DNA from: JBOHDX01 sp050700835
GTDB lineage: Bacteria > Actinomycetota > Actinomycetes > Propionibacteriales > Nocardioidaceae
NCBI GenBank assembly: GCA_050700835.1
Contig: JBOHDX010000157.1
Span: forward strand, 1-26,099
Direction: 5' to 3'
Length of the DNA stretch: 26,099 nt
A model generated the notes under the pieces. That model was not told the DNA's origin, ran no database searches, and saw only the letters and a list, made by a program, of their open reading frames with translations. The position numbers and the translations under genes were made by a program. Positions 6,898 through 14,685 of this stretch are shown here, in pieces; position 1 is the stretch's first letter; each line of letters opens with the position of its first letter.

Positions 6898-7884
6898 TCA
6901 GGCGGCGATGACGATGTCGGCGCTGATGATCAGCGGGTCTGACGTCTTCAGATGCAGGCCCTTGCTGTTGGTCGCGTCGAAACCTTGACCCCCCGGGCAG
7001 GCGATCAGGACCCGGCTGCCGACGTGTTGTCCGATGATCGCGGTGTCGATGCACTTGGCCAAGGGCGGGTTCGACCCGGGCTGGAACGACACCACCTGAC
7101 CACCCTGGAAGGCGTTGTAGACGGGGTTCCCGGCGGGGTACTTGGCCAGGTCGAGCAGCACCCCCACCGTCTGGCCCTTCTTCACCACGGCACCCTTGCC
7201 CTGGACCAGATCAGCGAACGTGGTCCTCGTCGGCGGCTTGGCGGTGTGCTTGGTGGACTTGAACGCGTCCGGATTGCCGGTCTTGTCCAGGGTCAGCTGC
7301 GGCAGGGCCGTGGGTGCCGCCTTCTTCGTTCCCTGAGCCTTCGGAAGGGCCTTGCCCATGATGTCGACGACGAAGACCAGCGTGTCGGTGCCGCCGATCC
7401 CGGCCTGCTGGTTGCCGCTGGTGCCGTAGCCGTCCGCAGGCGGGATCTCGAGCACCACGCGGCTGCCGACGGTCTTGCCCACCAGCCCCTTGACCCACCC
7501 CGCGATCACGGCGTTGCTGGAGAGCCTGGTGATGAACGGTGCGCCGCGATCGAAGCTGCTGTCGAACTTCAAGCCGGTACGCCCGATCTGGCCGACGTAG
7601 TTGACCGCGACCGTGTCGCCCTCGGCGATCTTGGCGCCCTTGCCGGTGATCACGTCCGCAGACTCGGTCTGGTTGACCGACAACCCCATCGGGAACGTCG
7701 CGGTCGCCGACTTGCCGAACGAACCGGCGACCTTGACGCCCAAGGTGCCGCCGGTACTGCCGTCCGTCGGGGTGGACGAGCCCGTCGTGCCTGAGGACGG
7801 GGCGGTGGTCGGGCTGCTGCTGGAGCCGCAGGAGGCGACCACCAGCAGGAGCGGGACAGCGGCCAGGACGAGAAGCTTGCGCAC
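6898..7884 (-). CDS. FKBP-type peptidyl-prolyl isomerase lipoprotein
   Basis: A predicted exported proline isomerase anchored as a lipoprotein on the outer face of the membrane. From the GTG at 7884 the product has 328 residues: signal peptide MRKLLVLAAVPLLLVVAS followed by lipobox Cys19, a Ser/Thr/Gly-rich linker (20-50), one clear FKBP domain (about 88-177) with GDTVAVNYVGQ, KFDSSFDRGAPF, VIAGWVKGLVGKTVGSR and EIPPADGYG, and a second, weaker FKBP-like half (about 215-328) with GQTVGVLLDLAKY and HVGSRVLIACP. The second copy lacks several active-site aromatic residues and may be inactive. An upstream in-frame ATG (7950) would bury the signal peptide, so I reject it. The ribosome-binding site is weak. 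It lies downstream of pafA on the same strand, 124 bases away. Confidence 0.92.
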   Translation of the reverse strand: MRKLLVLAAVPLLLVVASCGSSSSPTTAPSSGTTGSSTPTDGSTGGTLGVKVAGSFGKSATATFPMGLSVNQTESADVITGKGAKIAEGDTVAVNYVGQIGRTGLKFDSSFDRGAPFITRLSSNAVIAGWVKGLVGKTVGSRVVLEIPPADGYGTSGNQQAGIGGTDTLVFVVDIMGKALPKAQGTKKAAPTALPQLTLDKTGNPDAFKSTKHTAKPPTRTTFADLVQGKGAVVKKGQTVGVLLDLAKYPAGNPVYNAFQGGQVVSFQPGSNPPLAKCIDTAIIGQHVGSRVLIACPGGQGFDATNSKGLHLKTSDPLIISADIVIAA

Positions 7885-7918
7885 AGGGATCCAAACGGTG
7901 GGAGGCGGGTCGGCGGCC

Positions 7919-7924
7919 ACAGTA
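7919..7924 (-). promoter_or_regulatory. Candidate -10 box of the FKBP gene
   Basis: TACTGT on the minus strand, 34 bases before the GTG start, fits TANNNT. No good -35 is seen. Two direct copies of GCGGTTGC lie further upstream (near 7952 and 7970) and have no assigned role. Confidence 0.35.
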
Positions 7925-8008
7925 CCTCGCGGTTCTTGGCAGGCCAGCAACGCGGTTGCCCGCCGACAAGCGGTTGCACAACTGTTACCGACCCTTAGTG
8001 CCGCCGGC

Positions 8009-9370
8009 TCACATGCTCTCGATCAGCTTGTGTACGCGCTCGTCGTGGGAGCGGAACGGGTCCTTGCATAGCACCGTCCGCTGCGCCTGGTCGTTGAGCT
8101 TCAGGTGCACCCAGTCGACGGTGAAGTCCCGGCGGCGCTCCTGCGCCCGGCGGATGAACTCGCCACGCAGCCGGGCGCGCGTGGTCTGCGGGGGCACCGA
8201 CTTGGCCTCGAACGTCTCCAGATCGGAGGTCACCCGGGCAACCGCGCCCCGGCGCTCCAGCAGGTAGTAGAGCCCACGGTCGCGGTGGATGTCGTGATAG
8301 GCGAGGTCGAGGTGCGCGATCCGGGGATGACCCCACGCAAGATTGTGCTTGGCGCGATAGCGCTCGATCAGCTTGTACTTGATCACCCAGTCGATCTCGC
8401 GCTCGACCAGGGAAAGGTCCCCCGACTCGACCGCCTTGAGCCCTCGCTCCCACAGGTCGAGCACCCGGTCGACGGTCGGAGTGTGCAGCTCGCGACGGTC
8501 GACGAAGTCGCGGGCCTTGGTGAGGTACTCCCCCTGGATCTCCAGCGCGCTGGCCTCGCGACCGTTGACCAGGCGTACCCGGCGTTGGCCGGTCATGTCG
8601 TGGGCGATCTCACGGATGGCGCGGATCGGGTTCTCCATCGTGAGGTCGCGCATCACCACGCCCTCCTCGATCATCCGCAGGATCAGGTCGGTGGCGCCGA
8701 CCTTGAGCAGGGTGGTCGTCTCGCTCATGTTGGAGTCGCCCACGATCACGTGCAGCCGCCGGTAGCGCTCGGCGTCGGCGTGCGGTTCGTCGCGGGTGTT
8801 GATGATCGGCCGCGATCGAGTGGTGGCGCTGGAGACGCCTTCCCAGATGTGCTCTGCCCGTTGGCTGACCGAGAAGACTGTGCCGCGCGGAGTCTGCAGC
8901 ACCTTGCCCGCACCCACGACGATCTGGCGGCTGACCAGGAACGGGATGAGTACGTCGGCCATCCGGTTGAACTCGCCGTGCCGGCCGACGAGGTAGTTCT
9001 CGTGGCAGCCGTAGGAGTTGCCGGCCGAGTCGGTGTTGTTCTTGAACAGGTAGACGTCGCCGACGATCCCGTCGTCGCGCAGCCGCCGCTCTGCGTCGAT
9101 CAGCAGTCCTTCGAGGATTCTTTCGCCGGCCTTGTCGTGGGCCACCAGTTCGGTGAGGTCGTCACACTCCGGGGTGGCGTACTCGGGGTGGGAGCCGACG
9201 TCGAGATAGAGCCTGGCGCCGTTGCGCAGGAACACGTTGCTGCTCCGGCCCCACGACACGACCCGGCGGAACAGGTAGCGCGCAACCTCGTCGGGGCTCA
9301 GCCTCCGCTGTCCCTTGAACGTGCACGTGACGCCGTACTCGTTCTCGATCCCGAAGATGCGCCGGTCCAC
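8009..9370 (-). CDS. pafA: Pup-protein ligase PafA
   Basis: PafA uses ATP to phosphorylate the C-terminal glutamate of deamidated Pup and couples it to substrate lysines, tagging proteins for the proteasome. The 453-residue product is near the length of the mycobacterial enzyme (452) and is a carboxylate-amine ligase of the glutamine-synthetase-like fold. Glu9 in RIFGIENEYG is a metal ligand and Asp57 in ARLYLDVGSHPEYATPEC matches the catalytic base; FKNNTDSAGNSYGCHENYL, SRPIINTRDEPHADAE and RRLHVIVGDSNMSE are family blocks. The C-terminal domain carries TVDWVHLKLNDQAQRTVLCKDPF. The start is GTG at 9370 with a -10 box 6 bases before it, pointing to a leaderless transcript separate from prcBA, which ends 206 bases upstream. 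Confidence 0.98.
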   Translation of the reverse strand: MDRRIFGIENEYGVTCTFKGQRRLSPDEVARYLFRRVVSWGRSSNVFLRNGARLYLDVGSHPEYATPECDDLTELVAHDKAGERILEGLLIDAERRLRDDGIVGDVYLFKNNTDSAGNSYGCHENYLVGRHGEFNRMADVLIPFLVSRQIVVGAGKVLQTPRGTVFSVSQRAEHIWEGVSSATTRSRPIINTRDEPHADAERYRRLHVIVGDSNMSETTTLLKVGATDLILRMIEEGVVMRDLTMENPIRAIREIAHDMTGQRRVRLVNGREASALEIQGEYLTKARDFVDRRELHTPTVDRVLDLWERGLKAVESGDLSLVEREIDWVIKYKLIERYRAKHNLAWGHPRIAHLDLAYHDIHRDRGLYYLLERRGAVARVTSDLETFEAKSVPPQTTRARLRGEFIRRAQERRRDFTVDWVHLKLNDQAQRTVLCKDPFRSHDERVHKLIESM

Positions 9371-9376
9371 TCCGAC

Positions 9377-9382
9377 AGCCTA
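9377..9382 (-). promoter_or_regulatory. Leaderless-type -10 box of pafA
   Basis: TAGGCT on the minus strand, then 6 bases, then the GTG start; no ribosome-binding site. The hexamer is the same as that of the DUF3866 gene. The rest of the 206-base prcA-pafA gap (9383-9576) shows no gene and no convincing terminator. Confidence 0.6.
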
Positions 9383-9576
9383 GCCGTCGCACGTGTGGCC
9401 ACCAGGCAAGTCGTGGGTACGACGGCCAAGGTCCGATGGTGACCTGCTCCGGGCCGATCCGGTCGTGCACCTCGCTCGGGCTCAAAGCTGCGCAGGACTG
9501 CACCAGTCCAGTCGACCGGACCGGTGTCGATGTGCGCATCATCGCGCGCGAAGGCCCGCAGGTGCGATCGACGCGG

Positions 9577-10488
9577 CTACTCGGGCGGCGCGGAGCCCGA
9601 ACCTTCGCCGGAGGGCGTCGATCCGGTCGGGTCGTCCGGCCGCGGAGACACCGCATCACCCAGCGCGCCGCCCGGCGCCGCACCACCCGGCTCAACGCCG
9701 GAGGGGTCCGCGGCCGGCTCAACCTTGGAGGCTTCCGAGGCCGGCTCAACGCCGGAGGCGTCCGCACCACCCGGCTCAACGCCGGAGGCGTCCGCGGCCG
9801 GCAGAGCGGCCGCGACCGTCGCGTCGCTCAGCCGCCGGAACTTGCGCTGCTGGCTCCGAGAGCGCTCCAGCGTCGCCGCCTCGATCTGGGCGGCACTGAT
9901 CGTCCGGCCGCCCTCGGCGTCCTGACCCATCGCAGCCACCGCCGCGCGCAGTGCGGTCGCCAGGTCAGCGTCGTCGCGATGGTGCTCGGCGAGATAGGTG
10001 ACGGCCGGCTCCGCGGCCCCGCCCATCACGGCGTAGTGCTGCTCGTCGGCGACGGAGCCGTCGTAGGTGAGCCGGTAGATCTGGTCGTCGTGTGGGGTGT
10101 CGCCGACCTCGGCGACGAAGATCTCCACCTCGTAAGGCTTCTCGCCGCCGGAGGAGAAGATGGTGCCGAGGGTCTGCGCGTAGGCGTTGGCAAGACCGCG
10201 ACCGGTCACGTCGCGACGGTCGTAGGAGTAGCCCCTCAGGTCCGCCAGGCGCACGCCCGCGATCCGGAGGTTCTCGAACTCGTTGTAACGACCGACCGCG
10301 GCGAACGCGATGCGGTCATAGATCTCGCTGATCTTGTGCAGCGCCTCCGACGGGTTCTCGGCGACGAAGAGGATCCCGTCGGCGTACTGCACGACGATCA
10401 CGCTGCGGCCCCGGGCGATGCCCTTGCGGGCGAAGTCGGCCCGGTCCTTCATCAGCTGCTCGGGAGAGACGTAGAACGGCATGCTCAC
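9577..10488 (-). CDS. prcA: Proteasome alpha subunit PrcA with repeated C-terminal tail
   Basis: PrcA forms the outer heptameric rings of the 20S core; they gate entry and dock the Mpa ATPase. The first about 228 residues are a normal alpha subunit: SPEQLMKDRADFARKGIARGRS (helix H0 region), LFVAENPSEALHKISEIYDRIAFAAVG, RGYSYDRRDVTGRGLANAYAQTLGTIF, and YRLTYDGSVAD. After KFRRLSDATVAAAL (about 216-229) comes a tail of some 73 residues rich in Ala, Gly, Pro, Ser and Glu, with four VEP units 9-10 residues apart (V237, V247, V256, V265). The mycobacterial subunit has 248 residues, so this is clearly longer. The GTG at 10488 has AGAGGA 6-11 bases upstream; an ATG two codons later is the alternative. 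It follows prcB by 42 bases in the same operon. Confidence 0.97.
   Translation of the reverse strand: MSMPFYVSPEQLMKDRADFARKGIARGRSVIVVQYADGILFVAENPSEALHKISEIYDRIAFAAVGRYNEFENLRIAGVRLADLRGYSYDRRDVTGRGLANAYAQTLGTIFSSGGEKPYEVEIFVAEVGDTPHDDQIYRLTYDGSVADEQHYAVMGGAAEPAVTYLAEHHRDDADLATALRAAVAAMGQDAEGGRTISAAQIEAATLERSRSQQRKFRRLSDATVAAALPAADASGVEPGGADASGVEPASEASKVEPAADPSGVEPGGAAPGGALGDAVSPRPDDPTGSTPSGEGSGSAPPE
9679..9795 (-). repeat. In-frame tandem repeats encoding the PrcA tail
   Basis: GGCTCAAC (plus strand) recurs at 9689, 9716, 9743 and 9773, in units of 27, 27 and 30 bases with similar flanks (GCCGGAGGCGTCCGC). On the coding strand they give four imperfect 9-10-residue units around VEP. Unit lengths are multiples of three, so copy-number change keeps the frame. 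Confidence 0.85.
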
Positions 10489-10530
10489 GGTCGGTCCTCT
10501 CGACTGCCGTCGGGGTGAGTCGGGGTCACG

Positions 10531-11370
10531 TCAGCTCAGGGGGGCCATCGGGCCGTCGGGCCGCTGCATGCGGGCGTCGATGACGGTGTCGGCGATCGTG
10601 GCGACCTCGGCCTCGTCGACCCGGCGCACGCCGTCACCGGTCACGATGACCACCACCGGGAAGATCCGGCGAGCAAGGTCAGGTCCGCCGGTCGCCGAGT
10701 CGTCGTCCGCCGCGTCGTACAACGCCTGGATGGTGGCGGTCACGCACTCCGGCTCGCTCAGGTCGTCGCGGTACAGCTTCTTCAGCGACCCACGGGCGAA
10801 CAGCGAACCGGATCCGACCGAGTGGAACGCGTGCTCTTCGTACCGGCCGCCGGTGACGTCGTAGGAGAAGATCCGGCCGATGCCGGCGTCGAGGTCGTAG
10901 CCGGCGAACAGCGGGACCACCGCGAGGCCCTGCATCGCCATCGCCAGGTTGCCGCGGATCAGGGCGGTCAGCCGGTTGGCCTTGCCGTCCAGCGACAGCG
11001 TGATGCCCTCGATCTTCTCGTAGTGCTCGAGCTCGACCTGGAACAGCCGGACCAGCTCGACCGCCAGACCCGCGGTGCCGGCGATGCCCACACAGGAGTA
11101 ATCGTCGGCCGGAAAGACCTTCTCGATGTCGCGCTGGGAGATGACGTTGCCCATCGTGGCGCGGCGGTCGCCGGCCATCACGACGCCCCCGGTGAAGGTG
11201 GCCGCGACGATCGTGGTGCCGTGCGGCGCCTGCGTCGTCATCGGGGTCGCGGGGACCGCGCGGTGCTCGGGCAGCAGCTGCGGGGCCTGCTGGCCGAGGA
11301 ACTCCGCGAAGGACGAGGAGCCGGTGGCCAGAAAGGGATAAGGAAGGCGCGCCGGTGTCGGGTCGGGCAT
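10531..11370 (-). CDS. prcB: Proteasome beta subunit PrcB
   Basis: PrcB is the catalytic subunit of the 20S core, a N-terminal threonine hydrolase made as a proprotein. The 279-residue product has a 51-residue propeptide; cleavage after Gly51 would expose Thr52 in APHG/TTIVAATF. Counting from that Thr, Asp17 (GVVMAGDRR) and Lys33 (QRDIEKVF) sit where the active site needs them. Later blocks GIAGTAGLAVELVRLFQVELEHYEKIEG and FHSVGSGSLFARGSLKKLY match the family. The ATG at 11370 is only 4 bases after the pup stop, so the two genes are probably co-translated, and prcA follows 42 bases downstream. Confidence 0.98.
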   Translation of the reverse strand: MPDPTPARLPYPFLATGSSSFAEFLGQQAPQLLPEHRAVPATPMTTQAPHGTTIVAATFTGGVVMAGDRRATMGNVISQRDIEKVFPADDYSCVGIAGTAGLAVELVRLFQVELEHYEKIEGITLSLDGKANRLTALIRGNLAMAMQGLAVVPLFAGYDLDAGIGRIFSYDVTGGRYEEHAFHSVGSGSLFARGSLKKLYRDDLSEPECVTATIQALYDAADDDSATGGPDLARRIFPVVVIVTGDGVRRVDEAEVATIADTVIDARMQRPDGPMAPLS

Positions 11371-11374
11371 CGGG

Positions 11375-11584
11375 TCACTGCCCGCCCTTCTGGACGAAGC
11401 CGCGGACGAACTCCTCGGCGTTCTCCTCGAGCACGTCGTCGATCTCGTCGAGGATCGCGTCCACGTCGTCGTCGAGCTTCTCCTTGCGCTCAGCGGTCAC
11501 CTCGGAGGACTCGACGCCCTCAGACTCCTGCTCTTCGTTCTGCTTGCGCGGCGATCGCTGCTGTTGGCCACCATCTCGGACCAC
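11375..11584 (-). CDS. pup: Prokaryotic ubiquitin-like protein Pup
   Basis: Pup is the small disordered protein tag that is ligated to lysines by PafA and recognised by the Mpa coiled coils. The product has 69 residues. The N-terminal half is polar and disordered (MVRDGGQQQRSPRKQNEEQE), and the C-terminal half has the conserved helix-forming stretch DDVDAILDEIDDVLEENAEEF followed by VRGFVQKGGQ. The last residue is Gln, so Dop must deamidate it to Glu before ligation. The GTG at 11584 has a strong AGGAGGTGG ribosome-binding site. It sits between dop and prcB, with its own probable promoter at 11611-11616, whose core is shared with mpa. Confidence 0.98.
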   Translation of the reverse strand: MVRDGGQQQRSPRKQNEEQESEGVESSEVTAERKEKLDDDVDAILDEIDDVLEENAEEFVRGFVQKGGQ

Positions 11585-11608
11585 GTGCCACCTCCTGGTC
11601 GGACATCA

Positions 11609-11621
11609 CGACCCTACCTGC
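11609..11621 (-). promoter_or_regulatory. Candidate pup promoter core shared with mpa
   Basis: GCAGGTAGGGTCG on the minus strand holds TAGGGT (11616-11611) as -10 hexamer; transcription would start near 11604, giving a 20-base leader that is mostly the ribosome-binding site. The same 13 bases occur before mpa at 16841-16853. Confidence 0.55.
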
Positions 11622-11671
11622 AAGGCATGCTGCGGGTACGCCGCTTCGACCCCCGGCCGGTCGGCGCGGCC

Positions 11672-13174
11672 TCAGTGCCGGGTGAGCGCGGCGAACAAGT
11701 CGGCCGCCGTCTCGCACCGGTCCAGCAGCGCGCCGACGTGCTCACGGGTGCCACGCCGGGGCTCCAACGTCGGGATCCGCTGCAACGAGTCGTGACCTGG
11801 AAGGTCGAAGATCACCGAGTCCCACGACGCGGCCGCCACCTGCCCGGCGTACTGCGCGAGACACCGGCCGCGGAAGTAGGCCCGGGTGTCCTCGGGCGGC
11901 GTCGTCACCGCCGACTCCACCTCGTCGTCGCTGACCAGCCGCTCCATCCGGCCCATCCGGACCAGCCGGTGGAACAACCCCTTGTCGGGTCGCACGTCGG
12001 CGTACTGCAGGTCGACGAGGTGCAGCTTCGGGTGCGACCAGTCGAGACCGTCGCGGTCGCGGTAGGACTCCAGCAGGGCCAGCTTGGCGACCCAGTCCAG
12101 CTCTGAGCGACACTGCATGGGGTCGGTCTCGAGCCGGTCGAGCACCGATTCCCAGCGGACCAGCACGTCCTTGGTCTGCTCGTCGTCGACGCCGTGCTGC
12201 TCGACGAAGGTCTGGGCAGCCTCGAGATAGATCCGTTGCAGCTGCACGGCGGTCATGCGGCGGCCGTCCTTCAGGGTCACCAGGAACCGCAACGCCGGGT
12301 CGTGCGACACCGCCCGGAGGTCCGCGACCGACTTCTCGAGGGTCAGCCCACCGGGCAGTGCGCGCGCCTCGATCATCGCGAGCACGAGGGCGGTCGTCCC
12401 GAGCTTGAGGTACGTCGAGGTCTCGGCGAGGTTGGCGTCGCCGAGGATGACGTGCAACCGGCGGTACTTCGCCGGATCGGCGTGCGGCTCGTCGCGGGTG
12501 TTGATGATCGGACGCTTCAGCGTCGTTTCGAGACCCACCTCGACCTCGAAGTAGTCCGCGCGCTGGCTGATCTGGAAACCGTGCTCGCTGCCGTCCTGCC
12601 TCAGCCCCACCCGTCCCGCCCCGCAGACCACCTGGCGGGTGACGAAGAACGGCGTCAGGTGCTCCACGATGTCGCCGAACGGTGTCGCGCGGTCCATCAG
12701 GTAGTTCTCGTGCGCACCGTAGCTGGCGCCCTTGTTGTCGACGTTGTTCTTGTACAGCAGGAGTGGCGGCGATCCCGGCACGGCGGCCAGCTGTGCTCCG
12801 CGGAGCATCACCCGCTCCCCCGCCTTGTCCCAGATCACCGCGTCCCGCGGGTTGGTGCACTCGGGTGCGGAGTACTCAGGATGGGCATGGTCGACGTACA
12901 AGCGCGCGCCGTTGGTCAGGATGACGTTGGCGAGCCCAAGGTCCTCGTCGGTCAGCTGGCTCGCGTCCGCGAGCTCCCGGGCGAGGTCGAAACCCCGCGC
13001 ATCGCGCAGCGGGCTCTCCTCCTCGAAGTCCCATCGGGCTCGTCGGGCCTGGGGGCTGGCATTGGCGTAGGAGTTGACGATCTGCGTCGATGCGAGCATC
13101 GGGTTGGCGCCGGGCTGGCCTTGCACCGAGATGCCGTACTCCACCTCGGTGCCCATCACCCGATGCACGCTCAC
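11672..13174 (-). CDS. dop: Pup deamidase/depupylase Dop
   Basis: Dop deamidates the C-terminal Gln of Pup to Glu and also removes Pup from tagged proteins. It is a homologue of PafA. The 500-residue product has RVMGTEVEYGISVQG at the start (Glu10 as metal ligand), the Dop-specific loop region around residues 36-60, and Asp95 in GARLYVDHAHPEYSAPEC, the position of the nucleophile/base in the mycobacterial enzyme. YKNNVDNKGASYGAHENYLM, RPIINTRDEPHADPAKYRRLHVILGDANLAE and the C-terminal TRAYFRGRCLAQY and SWDSVIFDL blocks match. The start is GTG at 13174 (ATG at 13156 is the alternative) and a -10 box 6 bases upstream suggests a leaderless transcript. pup follows 87 bases downstream. Confidence 0.98.
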   Translation of the reverse strand: MSVHRVMGTEVEYGISVQGQPGANPMLASTQIVNSYANASPQARRARWDFEEESPLRDARGFDLARELADASQLTDEDLGLANVILTNGARLYVDHAHPEYSAPECTNPRDAVIWDKAGERVMLRGAQLAAVPGSPPLLLYKNNVDNKGASYGAHENYLMDRATPFGDIVEHLTPFFVTRQVVCGAGRVGLRQDGSEHGFQISQRADYFEVEVGLETTLKRPIINTRDEPHADPAKYRRLHVILGDANLAETSTYLKLGTTALVLAMIEARALPGGLTLEKSVADLRAVSHDPALRFLVTLKDGRRMTAVQLQRIYLEAAQTFVEQHGVDDEQTKDVLVRWESVLDRLETDPMQCRSELDWVAKLALLESYRDRDGLDWSHPKLHLVDLQYADVRPDKGLFHRLVRMGRMERLVSDDEVESAVTTPPEDTRAYFRGRCLAQYAGQVAAASWDSVIFDLPGHDSLQRIPTLEPRRGTREHVGALLDRCETAADLFAALTRH

Positions 13175-13180
13175 GCCTTC

Positions 13181-13186
13181 ACATTA
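13181..13186 (-). promoter_or_regulatory. Leaderless-type -10 box of dop
   Basis: TAATGT on the minus strand, 6 bases before the dop GTG. It overlaps by two base pairs (13185-13186) the -10 box of the divergent Nudix-phosphotransferase gene. Confidence 0.6.
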
Positions 13187-13190
13187 CGCT
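13185..13190 (+). promoter_or_regulatory. Leaderless-type -10 box of the Nudix-phosphotransferase gene
   Basis: TACGCT on the plus strand, then 7 bases, then the ATG at 13198. It shares TA at 13185-13186 with the dop -10 box on the other strand, so both genes appear to be driven by one symmetric promoter in a 23-base gap. Confidence 0.6.
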
Positions 13191-13197
13191 GACGCGC

Positions 13198-14466
13198 ATG
13201 CCCGAGGAGATGGTGCCCGTCTTCCACGACGACGGTTCACCGGCCGGTGAGGTGCCCCGCTCGGTCATGCGTCGCGACAATCTGCTGCACCGCGCGACCG
13301 GGGTGCTGCTGCGCAACAGCGCCGGCCAGGTGTACGTGCATCGGCGTACCGACAGCAAGGACGTGTTCCCGGGCATGTTCGACTGCTGCGCCGGCGGTGT
13401 CGTGGTTGACGGCGAGGAGCCGTACGCCGCGGCGGTTCGCGAGCTCGACGAGGAGCTGGGGGTCCGCGGCGTACCGCTCCGGTTCGTCACCCGACAGCGC
13501 TTCGCCAACGACGCGACGCGCTACGACGCCTTTGTCTATGAGGCAAGTTGGGACGGGCCGGTCCGCCACCAGGCCGACGAGGTCGCCTGGGGTGGCTGGA
13601 TGGACGCCCCCGACCTGCTCGACCTGCTCCGCGACCCGGCGCGACCGTTCGTGCCTGACAGCGCCGCCCTGGTGGGACGGTGGCTGGAGCAGATCGGCAC
13701 GAGCCGGGAGATCGCGGACGGATGGGACAGCCTGGCGTGGGTCGTCGACGGCATCTGGCTCGACCGCGAGCCGCGCCGGCCGCAGGTGGTGCGACAGCTG
13801 CTCGCGGAGACCAGCCTGCTGCCGTGGCTCGCGCCACAGCTCCCCCTGCCCGTCCCGCAGCCATGGGTACTGCGACAGAGCCCGCTGAGGGTGCGACACC
13901 GGCTGCTGGTGGGAACGCGCATCAGCGGCGGGTCGGCGGTCCACGGCACGGTCCTGGGTCGATTCCTTCGCGGCCTGCACGGGATCTCCCCTGAAGGTGC
14001 CGCGACCCGCGGCGTCTGCGATCCGACCGCGACCCTGCAACGGCGGGCGGCGGACCGGCGCGACTTCGCCGACAAGGTGCTGCCCCTGCTGGGAAGCGAC
14101 CTGCAGCCGGCGGCCCGCGCCCTGCTTGACGCGTTCGGTTCGCTGCCGGCACCAGACTCCGTGGTCCACGGCGATCTCGGGCCGGATCACGTGCTCGTCG
14201 ACGGCGGCTCGATCACCGGAGTCATCGACTGGGGCGATTGTCACGTCGGGGATCCGGCCATCGACCTGGCCTGGACGCTGCATGGTACGTGCGAGCCGTT
14301 CAGTGCGGCGCTCGCCGCTGCCTACGGCGTCGACGACGAGCTGCGGCGGCGTGCCCTCGTCTGGCACCGGCTCGGTCCCTGGCACGAGGTGATGTATGGG
14401 TTGGACTTCGGCAAGCCTGACTACGTGGCGTCCGGCCTGTCCGGCGTCGCCGCCCGCCTGCGGTAG
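13198..14466 (+). CDS. Nudix hydrolase - aminoglycoside-phosphotransferase-like fusion protein
   Basis: A 422-residue two-domain protein. Residues about 1-165 form a Nudix domain close to the YfcD/isopentenyl-diphosphate-isomerase-like group, with HRATGVLLRNSAGQVYVHRR and a perfect Nudix box (G-x5-E-x7-REL-x-EE-x-G, in the stretch from GGVVVDG to EELGV). Residues about 190-422 form an APH/choline-kinase-like domain with the catalytic HGDLGPDHVLVDGG and the metal-binding VIDWGDCHVGDPAIDLAW. Both active sites look intact, so one half could hydrolyse a nucleoside-diphosphate-linked compound and the other phosphorylate a small molecule; substrates are unknown. The ATG at 13198 is set by the -10 box 7 bases upstream. 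It is the only plus-strand gene inside the pupylation cluster and is back to back with dop. Confidence 0.9.
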   Translation: MPEEMVPVFHDDGSPAGEVPRSVMRRDNLLHRATGVLLRNSAGQVYVHRRTDSKDVFPGMFDCCAGGVVVDGEEPYAAAVRELDEELGVRGVPLRFVTRQRFANDATRYDAFVYEASWDGPVRHQADEVAWGGWMDAPDLLDLLRDPARPFVPDSAALVGRWLEQIGTSREIADGWDSLAWVVDGIWLDREPRRPQVVRQLLAETSLLPWLAPQLPLPVPQPWVLRQSPLRVRHRLLVGTRISGGSAVHGTVLGRFLRGLHGISPEGAATRGVCDPTATLQRRAADRRDFADKVLPLLGSDLQPAARALLDAFGSLPAPDSVVHGDLGPDHVLVDGGSITGVIDWGDCHVGDPAIDLAWTLHGTCEPFSAALAAAYGVDDELRRRALVWHRLGPWHEVMYGLDFGKPDYVASGLSGVAARLR

Positions 14467-14478
14467 CCCTTCGGCCCT

Positions 14479-14529
14479 GCGCCAGTGCCGTCGGCGTCTG
14501 CGTTCGGCGCCAGCGCTTCGGCGTCTGCG
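14479..14529. repeat. Short imperfect tandem repeat in a convergent intergenic gap
   Basis: TCGGCGTCTGCG occurs at 14491-14502 and 14518-14529, each preceded by GCGCCAG, so a unit of about 27 bases is present twice. It is just after the stop of the Nudix fusion gene. The gap 14467-14711 otherwise shows a 10-base palindrome (GGGCTAGCCC, 14575-14584) and a hairpin near its right edge; I see no gene. Confidence 0.7.
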
Positions 14530-14685
14530 GCTCGGTCCATCGGCTCCGCACTCGTGCTGCAACCCGGCGCGGTTGGGCTAGCCCCCGGCTTAACTCGCCA
14601 GGCGTACCGGAGAATCCGGCATATCGGGCACCAAACGGTACCGCCGGCGTGTGAAGCGCGACGGTCAGCCAGCCGGTCGGGTCCG

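Noticed and set aside
7885..7950. In-frame ATG at 7950 as the FKBP gene start
   Set aside because: It would put 22 residues before a typical lipoprotein signal peptide; the GTG at 7884 begins MRKLLVLAAV directly.
7952..7969. A second PafBC motif (TTGTCGGCG on the minus strand, 7969-7961) before the FKBP gene
   Set aside because: No TANNNT lies 8 bases downstream; the nearest -10 candidate is 36 bases away, outside the required spacing.
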